Assembly (NCBI GenBank): GCA_963788935.1
Contig: CAWBIM010000004.1
Span: 124,001-188,000, forward strand
DNA from: JAOPZW01 sp963788935
GTDB lineage: Bacteria; Actinomycetota; Thermoleophilia; Solirubrobacterales; Solirubrobacteraceae
DNA: 64,000 bases
Direction of reading: 5' to 3'
The notes beneath the pieces were generated by a model. It was not told the DNA's origin. It did no database searches and was given only the letters and a program-made list of their open reading frames with translations. Both the position numbers and the translations under genes were made by a program. Shown in pieces: positions 49,436-60,370 of this stretch. Numbering within the stretch: the stretch's first letter is position 1; the number at the start of each line of letters is the position of its first letter.

Positions 49436-49978
49436 TCAGCAGTTGCGCGCGACGAGCAGCCGGACGGTCGTGTCGGGGTTGACCTCCGCGCCGCTCTCGG
49501 GGTCGGTCGCGCAGACCTTCGGGGCGCCCGGGAGCAGCCGGTCGAAGATCCCGTCGCCGCGCTGGACGTCGGCCTTCAGCCCGAGGGCGGTGAGCTGCTT
49601 GCGCGCGTCGTCGGCGGAGGTGCCGACGAGGTCGGGGACCTCGACGCGGACGTCGCGCCGCACGCGGATCGCCGCGAGGGCGGGGCGGGCGCGGCCCGCG
49701 CTGGCGAGGACGTCGACGACGTTCGTGCCCTCGGCGAGCGAGACGGTGGCGTGGAACGCGCCCTCGGCGACGCTCGCCCGTTTGCCCTCGACCACGACGG
49801 TGGCGCTCGACGGGCGCACGGAGCCCGAGACCTCGACCCGGTCGTCGTGGACCACCGCGAGGTCGCGCGGCGCGCTCACCGTGAGGCGGACGGGCGGCGG
49901 CGCCGGGCGCGCGTCGCTGCCGCACGCCGTGATGACGGCGGCGCTCAGCGTGGCGAAGCAGAGGGGGGCGAGACGCAT
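49436..49978 (-). CDS. PASTA-domain lipoprotein
   Basis: A 180-residue secreted lipoprotein. The signal peptide ends with lipobox AVITACGSD. Residues ~35-110 form a beta-sandwich like glucodextranase-B/Big domains (LTVSAPRDLAVVHDDRVEVS and EGTNVVDVLASA). The last ~65 residues form a PASTA domain (VEVPDLVGTSADDARKQLTA, TDPESGAEVNPDTTVRLLVA). PASTA modules bind muropeptides or lipid II, so it is probably a cell-wall-associated protein. ATG 49978 is chosen over GTG 49990 for a cleaner signal peptide. It ends in Asn-Cys. Confidence 0.8.
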   Translation of the reverse strand: MRLAPLCFATLSAAVITACGSDARPAPPPVRLTVSAPRDLAVVHDDRVEVSGSVRPSSATVVVEGKRASVAEGAFHATVSLAEGTNVVDVLASAGRARPALAAIRVRRDVRVEVPDLVGTSADDARKQLTALGLKADVQRGDGIFDRLLPGAPKVCATDPESGAEVNPDTTVRLLVARNC

Positions 49979-49990
49979 GGGCGGCCGCAC

Positions 49991-52269
<2,279 letters not shown>

Positions 52270-52273
<4 letters not shown>

Positions 52274-53133
52274 CGCGCGACCTCCCGCGTGAAGGCGGCC
52301 GTGTGGACGCGGCCCCCGGTCTTGAACTGGAGGAACAGGCGGTAGGAACCGGCCGTCGGCAGGGTCGCCATGAACCGCAGCCGGCGCGCGTCGGGGTGGA
52401 CGTGGAGGAACGCCAGGTCGCCCTCGCGCAGCGCGACGAGATGGCCCCGCGCGCCCAGGTACGGCTCGACCGCGACGGGGCGGCCGGCGCGCGTGACCGA
52501 GAAGCGCAGGTCGGCCTCGGCCCCGGCCCGGGCCGCGCCGCCGGCGAGGCGCACGCGGAGGCCGTCGACCGTCACGGCCCCGGCGGGCGGCGGGAGCGGC
52601 CGCGAGCGCACCTCGCCGTCGACGGCGAGGTCGCCGGCCAGCGTGTGCGCCCGGCCGCGGACGGCGAAGTCGGCGAAGACGCGGTAGGCGCCCGGGTCGC
52701 GCACGGTGGCCGGGACGGTCCACGTCCCGTCCGCGCGCTGCGTCGGGTGCAGGTGCTGGAAGCCGGTCATGTCGCGGCGCACGAGCACCACGTGCATCCG
52801 CTTCGTGTGCTCGACGTCGAACGCGCGCACGGTGCGCCCGCGGCGGTCGACGACGCGGAAGGCGAGGGCGAAGCGCTCGCCCGCCTGCGCGGTCGTGCGC
52901 GCGAGGGCGAGCGTCAGGCCGCCCTCGCTGACGGCCAGGCCGCGGACGGTCTGCGGAACGGGCGCCCCGTCCGCGCCGTGGCCGCGGGCCATCGCCGGCA
53001 TCGCCGGGGCCGCGGCATCCGCGCCCGCGACGGCCCCGGGGTCGACCCCGGCGCGGTCGCCGACGGCGAGGGCGGCCCCGAAGACGAGCGCGAGCACCGC
53101 GGCGAAGCCCGCCAGCCGGGGGAGGACGCTCAT
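52270..53133 (-). CDS. Secreted protein of the copper operon
   Basis: A 287-residue protein with an N-terminal signal or anchor (LPRLAGFAAVLALVFGAALA) and a Met/His-rich linker (APAMPAMARGHGAD). Two beta-rich halves follow, containing HTKRMHVVLVRRDMTGFQHL and HPTQRADGTWTVP, then ALREGDLAFLHVHPDARRLR. Exported proteins of this type are encoded beside copper ATPases in Actinobacteria. The Met and His clusters suggest external copper binding. It overlaps copA by four bases and the upstream membrane gene likewise. The exact function is unproven. Confidence 0.72.
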
Positions 53134-53576
53134 ACCGCCACCCGCTCGACCCGCGTCCGGCCGTGCGCGCCGTGCGTGTACTCGGCGGAGCGCAGCAGCA
53201 TCGCGCCGAGCATGAAGACGAGCATCGCGACGTGTTCGACCGCCATCAGCACGCCGGTGTCCTCGACGATCCCGGCCCCGAGCAGGCCGATGACGGCGAA
53301 CGTCGGCACGAGCATCGAGCCGGACATCTCCGCGCTCGGCTGCCAGCCGTGGCCGCGGAAGCGCATCCAGGCGACCATCGGGACGGTCATCGTCACCGCC
53401 ATCGACAGGAACATCAGCGCGGGTGCCTCGGCATAGCTCGTGCCGGCGGCGCCGACGACCCAGCGGGCGGGGAGGGCCAGGACGCCCATCCCCAGGAACA
53501 TCACGACGACCATCTCGACGTAGTGACGGACGAAGTGGCGGGTCGCGGGGCTGACGCGGGAGGAGACGAACGACAT
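53130..53576 (-). CDS. Four-helix membrane protein, first gene of the copper operon
   Basis: A 148-residue protein with four hydrophobic helices: MVVVMFLGMGVLALPARWVV, ALMFLSMAVTMTVPMVAWMR, LVPTFAVIGLLGAGIVED and VEHVAMLVFMLGAMLLR. The helices are rich in Met (M-x-F-L-S-M, M-T-V-P-M-V-A-W-M) and His, compatible with copper contact. ATG 53576 is preferred over an upstream ATG at 53603 because the extra residues are unconserved. It lies next to the CsoR-like sites and heads the operon. I know no characterised member. Confidence 0.7.
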   Translation of the reverse strand: MSFVSSRVSPATRHFVRHYVEMVVVMFLGMGVLALPARWVVGAAGTSYAEAPALMFLSMAVTMTVPMVAWMRFRGHGWQPSAEMSGSMLVPTFAVIGLLGAGIVEDTGVLMAVEHVAMLVFMLGAMLLRSAEYTHGAHGRTRVERVAV

Positions 53577-53613
53577 GGCGTGGGCTCCTGGGGCTGGGGT
53601 CATTGCGGTCGCG

Positions 53614-53668
53614 ATACCTAAGGGGGGTATCCGGTGCGAGCGCAGGCTAGCACACCCCTAGGGGGTAT
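53614..53668 (-). promoter_or_regulatory. Two CsoR-like copper operator palindromes
   Basis: Two similar palindromes, ATACCTAAGGGGGGTAT (53614-53630) and ACACCCCTAGGGGGTAT (53652-53668), lie 38 bases apart upstream of the copper-efflux operon. The TACCCCC/GGGGGTA pattern is that of CsoR/RcnR-type repressor sites, which release DNA on binding Cu(I). No csoR gene is present in the window. Confidence 0.65.
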
Positions 53669-53712
53669 GTGAAGGATCGTCTGTCGGACGTTCGCGGCCG
53701 CGCTGGGGCAAC

Positions 53713-55164
53713 GTGCGTCACAGTGCCGCCATCGGCGCGACGCTCCATACCCGCGCGATCGTCGTCGGGGCCGGGCCGAACGGCCTCGCCGCGGCGATCG
53801 TCCTCGCCCGCGCGGGGCGATCGGTGACCGTCCTCGAGGCCGAGGCCACGCTCGGCGGCGGCTGTCGCTCGGCCGAGCTGACGCTCCCGGGCTTCGTCCA
53901 CGACACGTGCTCGACCGTCCACGCCCTCGCGCTCGCCTCGCCGTTCCTGCGCACGCTGCCGCTGGCCGACCACGGCTTCGCGCCCGTGCACCCGGATGCG
54001 CCGCTCGCCCACCCGCTCGACGACGGGACGGCAGCGATGCTCGAGCGCTCGGTCGACGCGACGGCCGCGGGCCTGGGGGCCGACGGGGCGGCGTGGCGGG
54101 CGCTGTTCGCGCCGCTCGTGCGCGACGCCGACGCGCTCTTCGCCGAGACGCTCGGGCCGCTGCGCCCGCCGCGCCACCCGCTCGTCCTCGCGCGCTTCGG
54201 CCTGTCGGGCGTGCGCTCGGCGACCGGGCTGGCGCAGGCCCGGTTCCGCGGCGAGCGCGCCCGGGCCCTGCTGGCCGGCTGCGCGGCCCATTCCATGCTG
54301 CCGCTCGAGGCGCCGGTGAGCGCGGCGTTCGGCCTGATCCTCGCCGCGAGCGCCCACGCCGTCGGCTGGCCGGTCGCCCGCGGGGGCTCGCAGCGGCTGG
54401 CCGACGCGCTGGCCGGCCATCTGCGCGCGCTCGGCGGGACGGTCGAGACCGGCCGGCCGGTCGCCTCGCTCGACGTGCTCGCGCCCGGCGACGGCCCCGT
54501 GCTCCTCGACACCTCCGCCCGCGGGCTGCTCGCCCTCGCGGGGTCGCGGCTGCCGCCGGTCTACCGCCGCCGGCTCGCGCGCTTCCGGCCGGGGCCGGGG
54601 ATCTTCAAGCTCGACTGGGCGCTCGACGGCCCGATCCCGTGGACGGCGGCGGAGGTCGGGCGGGCCGGGACCGTGCACCTCGGCGGGCCGATCGAGGAGA
54701 TCGCCGCCGGCGAGGCGGCGGTCGCGCGCGGCGAGCACCCCGCGCGCCCGTTCGTCCTGCTCGTGCAGGCCAGCCGGTTCGACCCGACCCGCACGCCCGA
54801 CGGCCGCCAGTCGGCCTGGGCCTACTGCCACGTCCCGAACGGCTCGACGCGCGACATGACCGCCGCGATCGAGGCCCAGGTCGAGCGCTTCGCGCCCGGC
54901 TTCACGCGGCTGATCGCGGCGCGCTCGGCGATGGACACGCGCGCGGTCGAGGCCCACAACCGCAACTACGTCGGCGGCGACATCAACGGCGGCGCGCAGG
55001 ACATCCGGCAGCTGTTCACGCGGCCCGTCGCCCGGGCGGTGCCGTACGCGACCCCGCTGCCGGGCGTGTTCCTGGCCTCGGCCTCGACGCCGCCCGGGGG
55101 CGGCGTCCACGGCATGTGCGGCTACTGGGCGGCGCGGGCCGCGCTGAGGGCGGCGGGGGACTGA
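53713..55164 (+). CDS. FAD-dependent oxidoreductase, phytoene desaturase/amine oxidase type
   Basis: A 483-residue flavoprotein starting at GTG 53713. The dinucleotide motif is AIVVGAGPNGLAAAIVLARA, followed by VTVLEAEATLGGGCRSAELT, and a C-terminal FAD contact AYATPLPGVFLASASTPPGG plus GVHGMCGYWAARAAL. This layout matches the actinobacterial NAD(P)/FAD-dependent oxidoreductases related to CrtI. No carotenoid genes adjoin, so the substrate is unknown. The tail overlaps the convergent VKOR gene by 43 bases; both reading frames look real. Confidence 0.87.
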   Translation: MRHSAAIGATLHTRAIVVGAGPNGLAAAIVLARAGRSVTVLEAEATLGGGCRSAELTLPGFVHDTCSTVHALALASPFLRTLPLADHGFAPVHPDAPLAHPLDDGTAAMLERSVDATAAGLGADGAAWRALFAPLVRDADALFAETLGPLRPPRHPLVLARFGLSGVRSATGLAQARFRGERARALLAGCAAHSMLPLEAPVSAAFGLILAASAHAVGWPVARGGSQRLADALAGHLRALGGTVETGRPVASLDVLAPGDGPVLLDTSARGLLALAGSRLPPVYRRRLARFRPGPGIFKLDWALDGPIPWTAAEVGRAGTVHLGGPIEEIAAGEAAVARGEHPARPFVLLVQASRFDPTRTPDGRQSAWAYCHVPNGSTRDMTAAIEAQVERFAPGFTRLIAARSAMDTRAVEAHNRNYVGGDINGGAQDIRQLFTRPVARAVPYATPLPGVFLASASTPPGGGVHGMCGYWAARAALRAAGD

Positions 55165-55559
55165 CGGGCGAGGCGCACGACGGTGAGGATCGCGAGCAGG
55201 GTCATGAGGATCGCGCTGGCGACGCACCAGATGCAGATCGCCTCGATCGTGAAGACCTCGCGGTAGGTGAGGTACACGCTGAAGCCGGCGCCGACGAGGG
55301 CCATCCCCGCGGCGGCGGTCGCGCCCGTCTCGCCGGGGACGAACAGGGCGGCGAGGATCCCGGCGTACCCGAGTAGTCCGAGCACCGCGACGGGGACGCC
55401 CGCGACCTTGGACCACTCGGAGGTCTGGACCTTCTCGCAGCCGTGGGCGATCTCGCAGACCGGCGAGATCCCGGCGTAGTGGACGTAGGTGAGGTAGCCC
55501 GCGATCGCGATCCCCACGGCGGAGATCACGATCGCGGCGAGGCGGAGGCGGTCGCTCAT
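55122..55559 (-). CDS. Vitamin K epoxide reductase (VKOR) family protein
   Basis: A 145-residue, four-helix membrane enzyme that reoxidises DsbA in Actinobacteria using quinone. The active-site Cys-x-x-Cys is in EAICIWCVASAILM, and the loop cysteines are in ISPVCEIAHGCEKVQTSEWS. Helices include LAAIVISAVGIAIAGYLTYV and VAVLGLLGYAGILAALFV. The start overlaps the DsbA-like stop (ATGA), giving the classic DsbA-VKOR operon for disulfide bond formation outside the cytoplasm. Confidence 0.92.
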   Translation of the reverse strand: MSDRLRLAAIVISAVGIAIAGYLTYVHYAGISPVCEIAHGCEKVQTSEWSKVAGVPVAVLGLLGYAGILAALFVPGETGATAAAGMALVGAGFSVYLTYREVFTIEAICIWCVASAILMTLLAILTVVRLARQSPAALSAARAAQ

Positions 55560-56356
55560 GCGCCCGACGCGGCCTTGATGGCGGCGGTCAGCCCCGCGGC
55601 GTCGACCGCCTTGAGGTCGTTGCCCCGGCCGACCAGGAACGTCGGCGTCTCGGTGACCTTCGTCGCGTTGGCGAGGTTGCTCGCGGCGGTGAGCGCGCTC
55701 GTCACCGCGGCGCCGTTGCGGGCGGCGAAGACCTTGTTCGTGTCGAGGCCCGGGACGGCGGCCGTGATGCGCTTGAGCGTCGCGTCGGTCGCCCAGCCCG
55801 AGTTCTCCTTGCCCTGGTTGTGGTAGGCGAGGTCGGTCACGTTCCAGAGCTTGTCCTGCTGGCCGGCGGCCTCGGCGACGCGCGCGGCGCGGACCGAGTC
55901 GGGGCCGATGAACGCGAGGGCGTGGAACTCCATGCGGACCTTGCCGGGGCGGACGTAGTCCTTGATGACGTTCGGCAGGACGTCGAGGGTCGCCTGGCGG
56001 CAGAAGGGGCACTGCAGGTCGGCGAACTCGAGGACGCGCACCGGCGCCTTCGCGCTGCCGAGGCTGATCCCGTCCTGCGGGATGCCCTTCAGCAGATCGG
56101 TCGACGCCTGCGCGCCGGCGAGCGAGGCCGACGAGGACGAGGCGGAGCCGCTCGCGGCGGTCTTGGCCCCTCCGCCGCCCGAGCTCGAGACGGCGACGAG
56201 CACGACGACGACGACGGCGGCGACGGCGAGCACGGCGCCGAGGCGGATGAACCGGCGGCGGCGGGCGGCCGCGGCGGCCTCGGCCTGCTCGCGCTCGAGG
56301 CGCTCGCGGCGGGCCTGGTCGCGCCGCTCCTGCTTGGTGGGGGTGGCAGTGGTCAT
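55556..56356 (-). CDS. Membrane-anchored DsbA-like thiol oxidase
   Basis: A 266-residue protein. A basic cytoplasmic N-terminus (KQERRDQARRERLEREQAEA) precedes one transmembrane helix (LGAVLAVAAVVVVVLVAVSS) and a Ser/Ala/Gly linker. The thioredoxin-fold DsbA domain has the active-site Cys-Pro-Phe-Cys in VLEFADLQCPFCRQATLDVL, VRMEFHALAFIGPDS and the cis-Pro loop KVTETPTFLVG. It introduces disulfides into secreted proteins and is recycled by the overlapping VKOR. ATG 56356 is the only sensible start. Confidence 0.92.
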   Translation of the reverse strand: MTTATPTKQERRDQARRERLEREQAEAAAAARRRRFIRLGAVLAVAAVVVVVLVAVSSSGGGGAKTAASGSASSSSASLAGAQASTDLLKGIPQDGISLGSAKAPVRVLEFADLQCPFCRQATLDVLPNVIKDYVRPGKVRMEFHALAFIGPDSVRAARVAEAAGQQDKLWNVTDLAYHNQGKENSGWATDATLKRITAAVPGLDTNKVFAARNGAAVTSALTAASNLANATKVTETPTFLVGRGNDLKAVDAAGLTAAIKAASGA

Positions 56357-56464
56357 GGGTTCCTTTGGTCTCCTGCTGTTCGTATCGGGCGCTCGCGCGC
56401 CGAACCTGAGCCGTCCGCGCGAGCTTTTAGGGGCCCTTGAACGAGCCCGGTCGGTGACGCCCGC

Positions 56465-56788
56465 TCAGCGGGCGGCGAGGACCGGCGGAGGACCGCGGCG
56501 CCCGAGGGCGAGCGCGATCAGGAGGCCGCCGCTGGGCACGACGGCGCGACGCCCGCGGAGCGGGACGCGCGCCGGCGCGGCGCCGCGCAGGGGCGGGGCG
56601 GCCGCGCGCGCGATGCGCACGAGTCCGTCCTCGCCGACGTAGCGGCCCGCGATCAGCGGCAGGAGGAGGAGCAGCCCGGGAGCCGCGATGAGGACGTCCG
56701 CGCCCAGGCCGGTGAGGTGCTGCACGGCGGCGACGGCCGTCGCCAGGGCGGCGAGGCCGAGCAGGGTGAGCACGTCGCGGCGGGCCAT
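56465..56788 (-). CDS. Small hypothetical membrane protein
   Basis: A 107-residue protein with two hydrophobic stretches (VLTLLGLAALATAVAAVQHL and LIAAPGLLLLLPLIAGRYVG), then a basic Arg/Pro-rich region and a weak third helix (SGGLLIALALG). I recognise no family. It is expressed in the same direction as the DsbA-VKOR pair, 108 bases upstream, but a functional link is not evident. Coding status is likely, not certain. Confidence 0.5.
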   Translation of the reverse strand: MARRDVLTLLGLAALATAVAAVQHLTGLGADVLIAAPGLLLLLPLIAGRYVGEDGLVRIARAAAPPLRGAAPARVPLRGRRAVVPSGGLLIALALGRRGPPPVLAAR

Positions 56789-56948
56789 GGCGCCCTTCCC
56801 AGGGTACGGCCCGCCGCGCGCCGCGGAGCCGGGACCCGATCACTCGTCCAGTCGCGATAAAGCGGGCCCGCCCCCCGACGACTACCGGGGTGCGCAGCCG
56901 GTGACACTGGGGGGTGGGGCCGGCCGCGAATCCCGAGACGCGGTGGTC

Positions 56949-56971
56949 CCGGAGCGACGAATTCGCTCCGG
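56949..56971. repeat. 8-bp perfect inverted repeat
   Basis: CCGGAGCG-ACGAATT-CGCTCCGG is a perfect stem with a 7-base AT-containing loop in the divergent intergenic region. It could be an operator for either neighbour or an RNA hairpin. Confidence 0.45.
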
Positions 56972-57149
56972 GGCCACGTCTCACCCGTGCCGTCCTCCGG
57001 TTTCCGGACGATCGTGCGCAGGATTTGTCGCACCTCGACGCGCAAGCCCGTTCAATTCCGCACAGGGGTTGGGGAAATTGGCGTGTCTGCCGATGTTGGG
57101 CCTGGCGGCGGAAGGACCCCCCACCTGGACCGCGCCAGACGCAGGACAT

Positions 57150-57187
57150 GAACGGCCCCGGGAATCCCCCCCATCCCGGGGTCGTTC
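57150..57187 (+). promoter_or_regulatory. Strong RNA hairpin upstream of the aldolase-like gene
   Basis: GAACGGCCCCGGGA (57150-57163) pairs with TCCCGGGGTCGTTC (57174-57187) over 14 positions with one G-U. The outer ACGCA/TGCGT segments can extend the stem across a bulge. It ends 54 bases before the aldolase ATG, so a leader or attenuator role is possible. Confidence 0.5.
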
Positions 57188-57241
57188 TGCGTTCTCCACC
57201 CGGTCTCCCGCCCGCCCGCCGGGTGTGCGACGGTGCCGGGG

Positions 57242-58135
57242 ATGCGCGACGACCGGCGAAGCATGCTCCTGGACACGCGGGCCCGGCGGCCCGAGGCGAT
57301 CGCGGAGGCCGCCGCCGCGCGGCGGCGCCCCGCCGCGCCGGTGGACGCCCACGGCCGCGCGATGGTGATCGCGGCCGACCACACCGCCCGCGGCATCCTC
57401 GGCGCCGGCCGCCGGCCGGACGCGATGGTCGACCGCGGCGACCTCCTCGACCGCATCTGCCTCGCGCTCTCGCGGCCCGGCGTGACCGGGGTCATGGCCT
57501 CCGCCGACATCCTCGAGGACCTGCTGCTGCTCGGCGTCCTCGACGACAAGGCCGTGTTCGGGTCGATGAACCGCGGCGGGCTGCAGGGGGCGGCGTGGGA
57601 GATCGACGACCGCTTCACCGGCTACGACGCCGAGGCGATCGCGGCGATGGGCTTCCAGGGCGGCAAGATGCTCGTCCGCATCGACCCCGAGGATCCGGCG
57701 ACGGCCGCCACGGTCGAGGCCTGCGCGCACGCGGTCAGCGCGCTCGCCGCCCGCGAGCTCGTCGCGATGGTCGAGCCGTTCATGGCGGGGAAGGTCGAGG
57801 GCCGCGTGCGGCCGGTCCTGACGCCGGACGCGGCGATCCGCGCGTCGGCGATCGCGGCCGCGCTCGGGACGACGTCGGCCTACACCTGGCTGAAGGTCCC
57901 GGCGGTCGAGGACATGGAGCGGGTGATCGGGGCCACGACGCTCCCGACGCTGCTGCTCGGCGGCGAGGTCGCGGCCGACCAGGCGGCGACGTTCGCGCAG
58001 TGGGGCCGGGCGTTGCGGACGCCGGGGGCGATCGGCCTCGTCGTCGGCCGGTCGCTGCTGTTCCCGCCCGACGACGACGTCGCCGCGGCCGTCGACGCGG
58101 CGGCCGCGCTCATCCCGCGCGCGGTGGTGGCGTAG
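57242..58135 (+). CDS. Cgl0159-like (beta/alpha)8-barrel protein, DeoC/LacD-type aldolase fold
   Basis: A 297-residue TIM barrel. Segments are AMVIAADHTARGILGAGRRP at strand 1, GVTGVMASADILEDLLLLGV, the Lys-bearing strand MGFQGGKMLVRIDPEDPATA, ELVAMVEPFMAGKVEGRVRP, SAYTWLKVPAVEDMERVI and PTLLLGGEVAADQAAT. Lysine in the WLKVPA strand fits a Schiff-base class I aldolase. The family is annotated from a corynebacterial protein linked to inositol catabolism; no iol genes are here. ATG 57242 is chosen over the upstream GTG. The substrate is unknown. Confidence 0.8.
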   Translation: MRDDRRSMLLDTRARRPEAIAEAAAARRRPAAPVDAHGRAMVIAADHTARGILGAGRRPDAMVDRGDLLDRICLALSRPGVTGVMASADILEDLLLLGVLDDKAVFGSMNRGGLQGAAWEIDDRFTGYDAEAIAAMGFQGGKMLVRIDPEDPATAATVEACAHAVSALAARELVAMVEPFMAGKVEGRVRPVLTPDAAIRASAIAAALGTTSAYTWLKVPAVEDMERVIGATTLPTLLLGGEVAADQAATFAQWGRALRTPGAIGLVVGRSLLFPPDDDVAAAVDAAAALIPRAVVA

Positions 58136-58197
58136 CGCGGGCCGTTCGCGCGCGGCGCCCGCCGGCCGGGCACCGCGCGCGGGCTTCCCCCGTGGGC

Positions 58198-59152
58198 TCA
58201 GGCGCGGCGGCGGCCGCCCGCGCAGGTGATGACGGCGGCGTCGTCGTGCAGGGTGTCGAGCACCGCGCGCCGCTCGCGCCGGCGGCCGAGGTCACGCTCG
58301 TCGTGGACGACGAGCGCGGCCGCCTCGCCCCGCTGGACGCGGTCGAGCGCGTAGCTCAGGCCGCCGCGGCGCTCCGGCGGGCGGTCGGCGTGCTCGGCGA
58401 CGACCTCGAGCAGGTCCCATCCGTGGCGGGCGCACGTCGTCTCGATCGCCTCCGCCGCGCGGCCGCGGTCCTCGGGCTTCACGGTGACGTACGCGATCAC
58501 CGGGCGCCCGGGGCGCAGCGGGGCGGCGCCGTCCTGGGTCGCGGCCGGGCGCGGGCGCCGGCGGGTCTCCGGGGCCGTGCGCCACTGGCCGAACAGCCAG
58601 ATCGCGAGGACGATCGCGGTCGCGAGCAGGCCGACGGCGATCGAGCGCGTCCGGGCGCCGCTCGGCCGGGCGGCGGCCGGCGCGGGCCGGGCCGGGGCGG
58701 GCGCGAGGGCGGCCGGGGCGACGGGCCAGGAGGGCGCGGCGGCCGGGCGCGGCGCCGGGGTCGCGGCACGGGTCCGGCGCGCCGGGTCGTGGCGGGCGGC
58801 CGCCGGCGCCGGGGCGAGCACGCGGCGCGTCCGCGGGCCCACGATCCCGTCGGGCCGCAGGCCGTGCCGGGCCTGCAGGCGGCGGACGGCTCGCGCGGTG
58901 GCGGGGCCGTAGCGGCCGTCGACGCCGGCCGGGCCGAGGCGGTAGCCGCGGCGGTGCAGGGCGCGCTGCAGGCGCTCGACCCGCAGGCTGGGGCCGGCCT
59001 TCAGGCCGACGCCCTGGTGCAGGGACGGGGTCGCGGCGGCGGCGTCGGCCGGCCGCAGGAGCGGTGAGGGCCGCGAACGCGAGGGCGGCGAGTGCGAGGG
59101 CCGTCACGGCGGTGGTCATGCCTCTCGCGGGGAGAGGACGGACGGATGTCAT
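58198..59152 (-). CDS. Peptidoglycan-binding membrane protein with degenerate resolvase-like domain (frameshifted)
   Basis: From ATG 59152 a signal sequence (TTAVTALALAALAFAALTAP) leads, after a one-base slip at the GGCCGGCC near 59058, into a PG_binding_1 domain (AGPSLRVERLQRALHRRGYR, VDGRYGPATARAVRRLQARH, DGIVGPRTRRVL). A Pro/Ala linker and a transmembrane helix (SIAVGLLATAIVLAIWLFGQ) follow. The last ~100 residues look like a serine-recombinase N-terminal fold (VIAYVTVKPEDRGRAAEAIE, GLSYALDRVQRGEAAALVVH). The nucleophile Ser position is occupied by Thr/Lys context and the recombinase Arg pattern is lost, so it is probably non-catalytic. A total of ~318 residues results after correction. 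Confidence 0.7.
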
Positions 59153-59238
59153 CGGGGAACGTCTCCTTCCGGGGAACGGTGCTGGCGGACCGCCCGCGCG
59201 TAAGCGCACGGGTGGCGTCGGACCTGCGGGTCCGAGGC

Positions 59239-60370
59239 TCAGCCAGGCCGCTGCAGAAGGAAGACGACCCCGCCGGGGGCGGGGGCGACGAGCCGGAACC
59301 GGTGCCGGCGGAAGCTCTGGGCGAGGAAGACGAGGGTGCCGGCGAGCAGGGCGCACCAGACGCCGGTGGCCGCGCCGCCGGACGCGCCCGCGACGCCGCC
59401 GGCGCCGGCGTTGCCGGGCGGGGCGAGCGGGGCCGGCGGGATGGGCCGGCCGTTGCCGCCGCCATGGCGGGCGGGGCCGCGCGCCGGGCGATGGGCGGCG
59501 CCGGCCGTCGTGGGCGCGGCGCCCGGGTGCGGCGCGAACGCCGCGCGGACCGGGCCCGACGCGCCGAGCCCGAACCGGGTGATCGCGTCGTGGTCGCGGC
59601 GGCCCACGGCGTCGTGAGCGGGGAAGGGGAGCAGGCCGGCCGCGGCGCCGCGCGCGACGAGCGTCCGCGGCGACGCCGCGGCGGTCACGCCGGGCGGGGC
59701 CGCCGTCGGCCGGTACGAGCCGTGCGCGGCGGGCGCGGGCGCCAGGGCCGCGGCAGCCGCGGGCGCCGCCGGGCCCGGCGCGAGGACCGTCGCCGGGCGG
59801 GCCGGGTGCGCGACGGGCGCCGGGGTCGCCGGTGCCCGGCGCGGACGCCGGCGCGCCGGTCGTCGGGCCGGCCGCGGGCGGGTCGCCCGGGTCCGGGGCC
59901 GACGGGGCCGGGTCCGTCGTGGTCGTCCCCGACCCGGTGGCGGGCGTCGTCGGATGCTTGTCGCCCTTGCCGCCGTCGTCGCCGCCGTGGGACGTCGAGG
60001 CCCCGCCGGTCGCGGGGGGCGCGGTCGTCGCGGGCGGCGCCGGGTTCGCCGGGGCGGGCGGCGCGGGGTCGGTCGCGACCGGCGGCGTCGTGGCGGGCGG
60101 CGGGGCCGGATCGGCCGGGCCGTCCGCGGGCGGCAGCGCCTCGCCGTCCACCGGGGTGTCGGGCGCCGGGGCCGGATCGGTCGTCGCCGGGGGCGCCGGC
60201 TCGGTGGTGGCCGGCACGTCGGCGACGCCGGACGTCGCGGTCTGCGCGTCGTCGACGCCCGGCGACTGCGCCGCCGCGCTCCCCGCGAGCAGCGCCATCG
60301 CGAGCGCGACGACCACCAGCGCGAGCACCGCCGCGCGCCACGGCGCGGGTCGGCCCGGCCGCGCGCTCAC
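59239..60370 (-). CDS. Secreted Pro/Ala/Thr-rich cell-envelope protein (frameshifted)
   Basis: From GTG 60370 a signal peptide (AAVLALVVVALAMALLAGSA) is followed by ~150 residues of low-complexity Pro/Ala/Thr/Asp repeats (ATTEPAPPATTDPAPAPD). Near 59825 one extra G in GGCGCC shifts the frame, after which APVAHPARPATVLAPGPAAP continues. The C-terminal part has ITRFGLGASGPVRAAFAPHP and ends in a hydrophobic helix (GVWCALLAGTLVFLAQSFRR) plus a basic tail. Corrected length is ~376 residues. It looks like a wall-spanning, C-terminally anchored surface protein. No enzymatic domain is recognisable. Confidence 0.6.

Larger units (their letters stand above)
56789..57241. other. 453-base intergenic region with two hairpins
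   Basis: There is no convincing coding sequence here. Base composition is less GC-extreme around 57000-57100. It holds two strong inverted repeats, at 56949-56971 and 57150-57187, and presumably the promoters of the flanking divergent genes. I could not match it to a known riboswitch or RNA gene. Confidence 0.5.

Noticed and set aside
59830..60300. Tandem repeat array or repetitive adhesin
   Set aside because: The repetition is low-complexity Pro/Ala/Thr coding sequence without a regular unit length.
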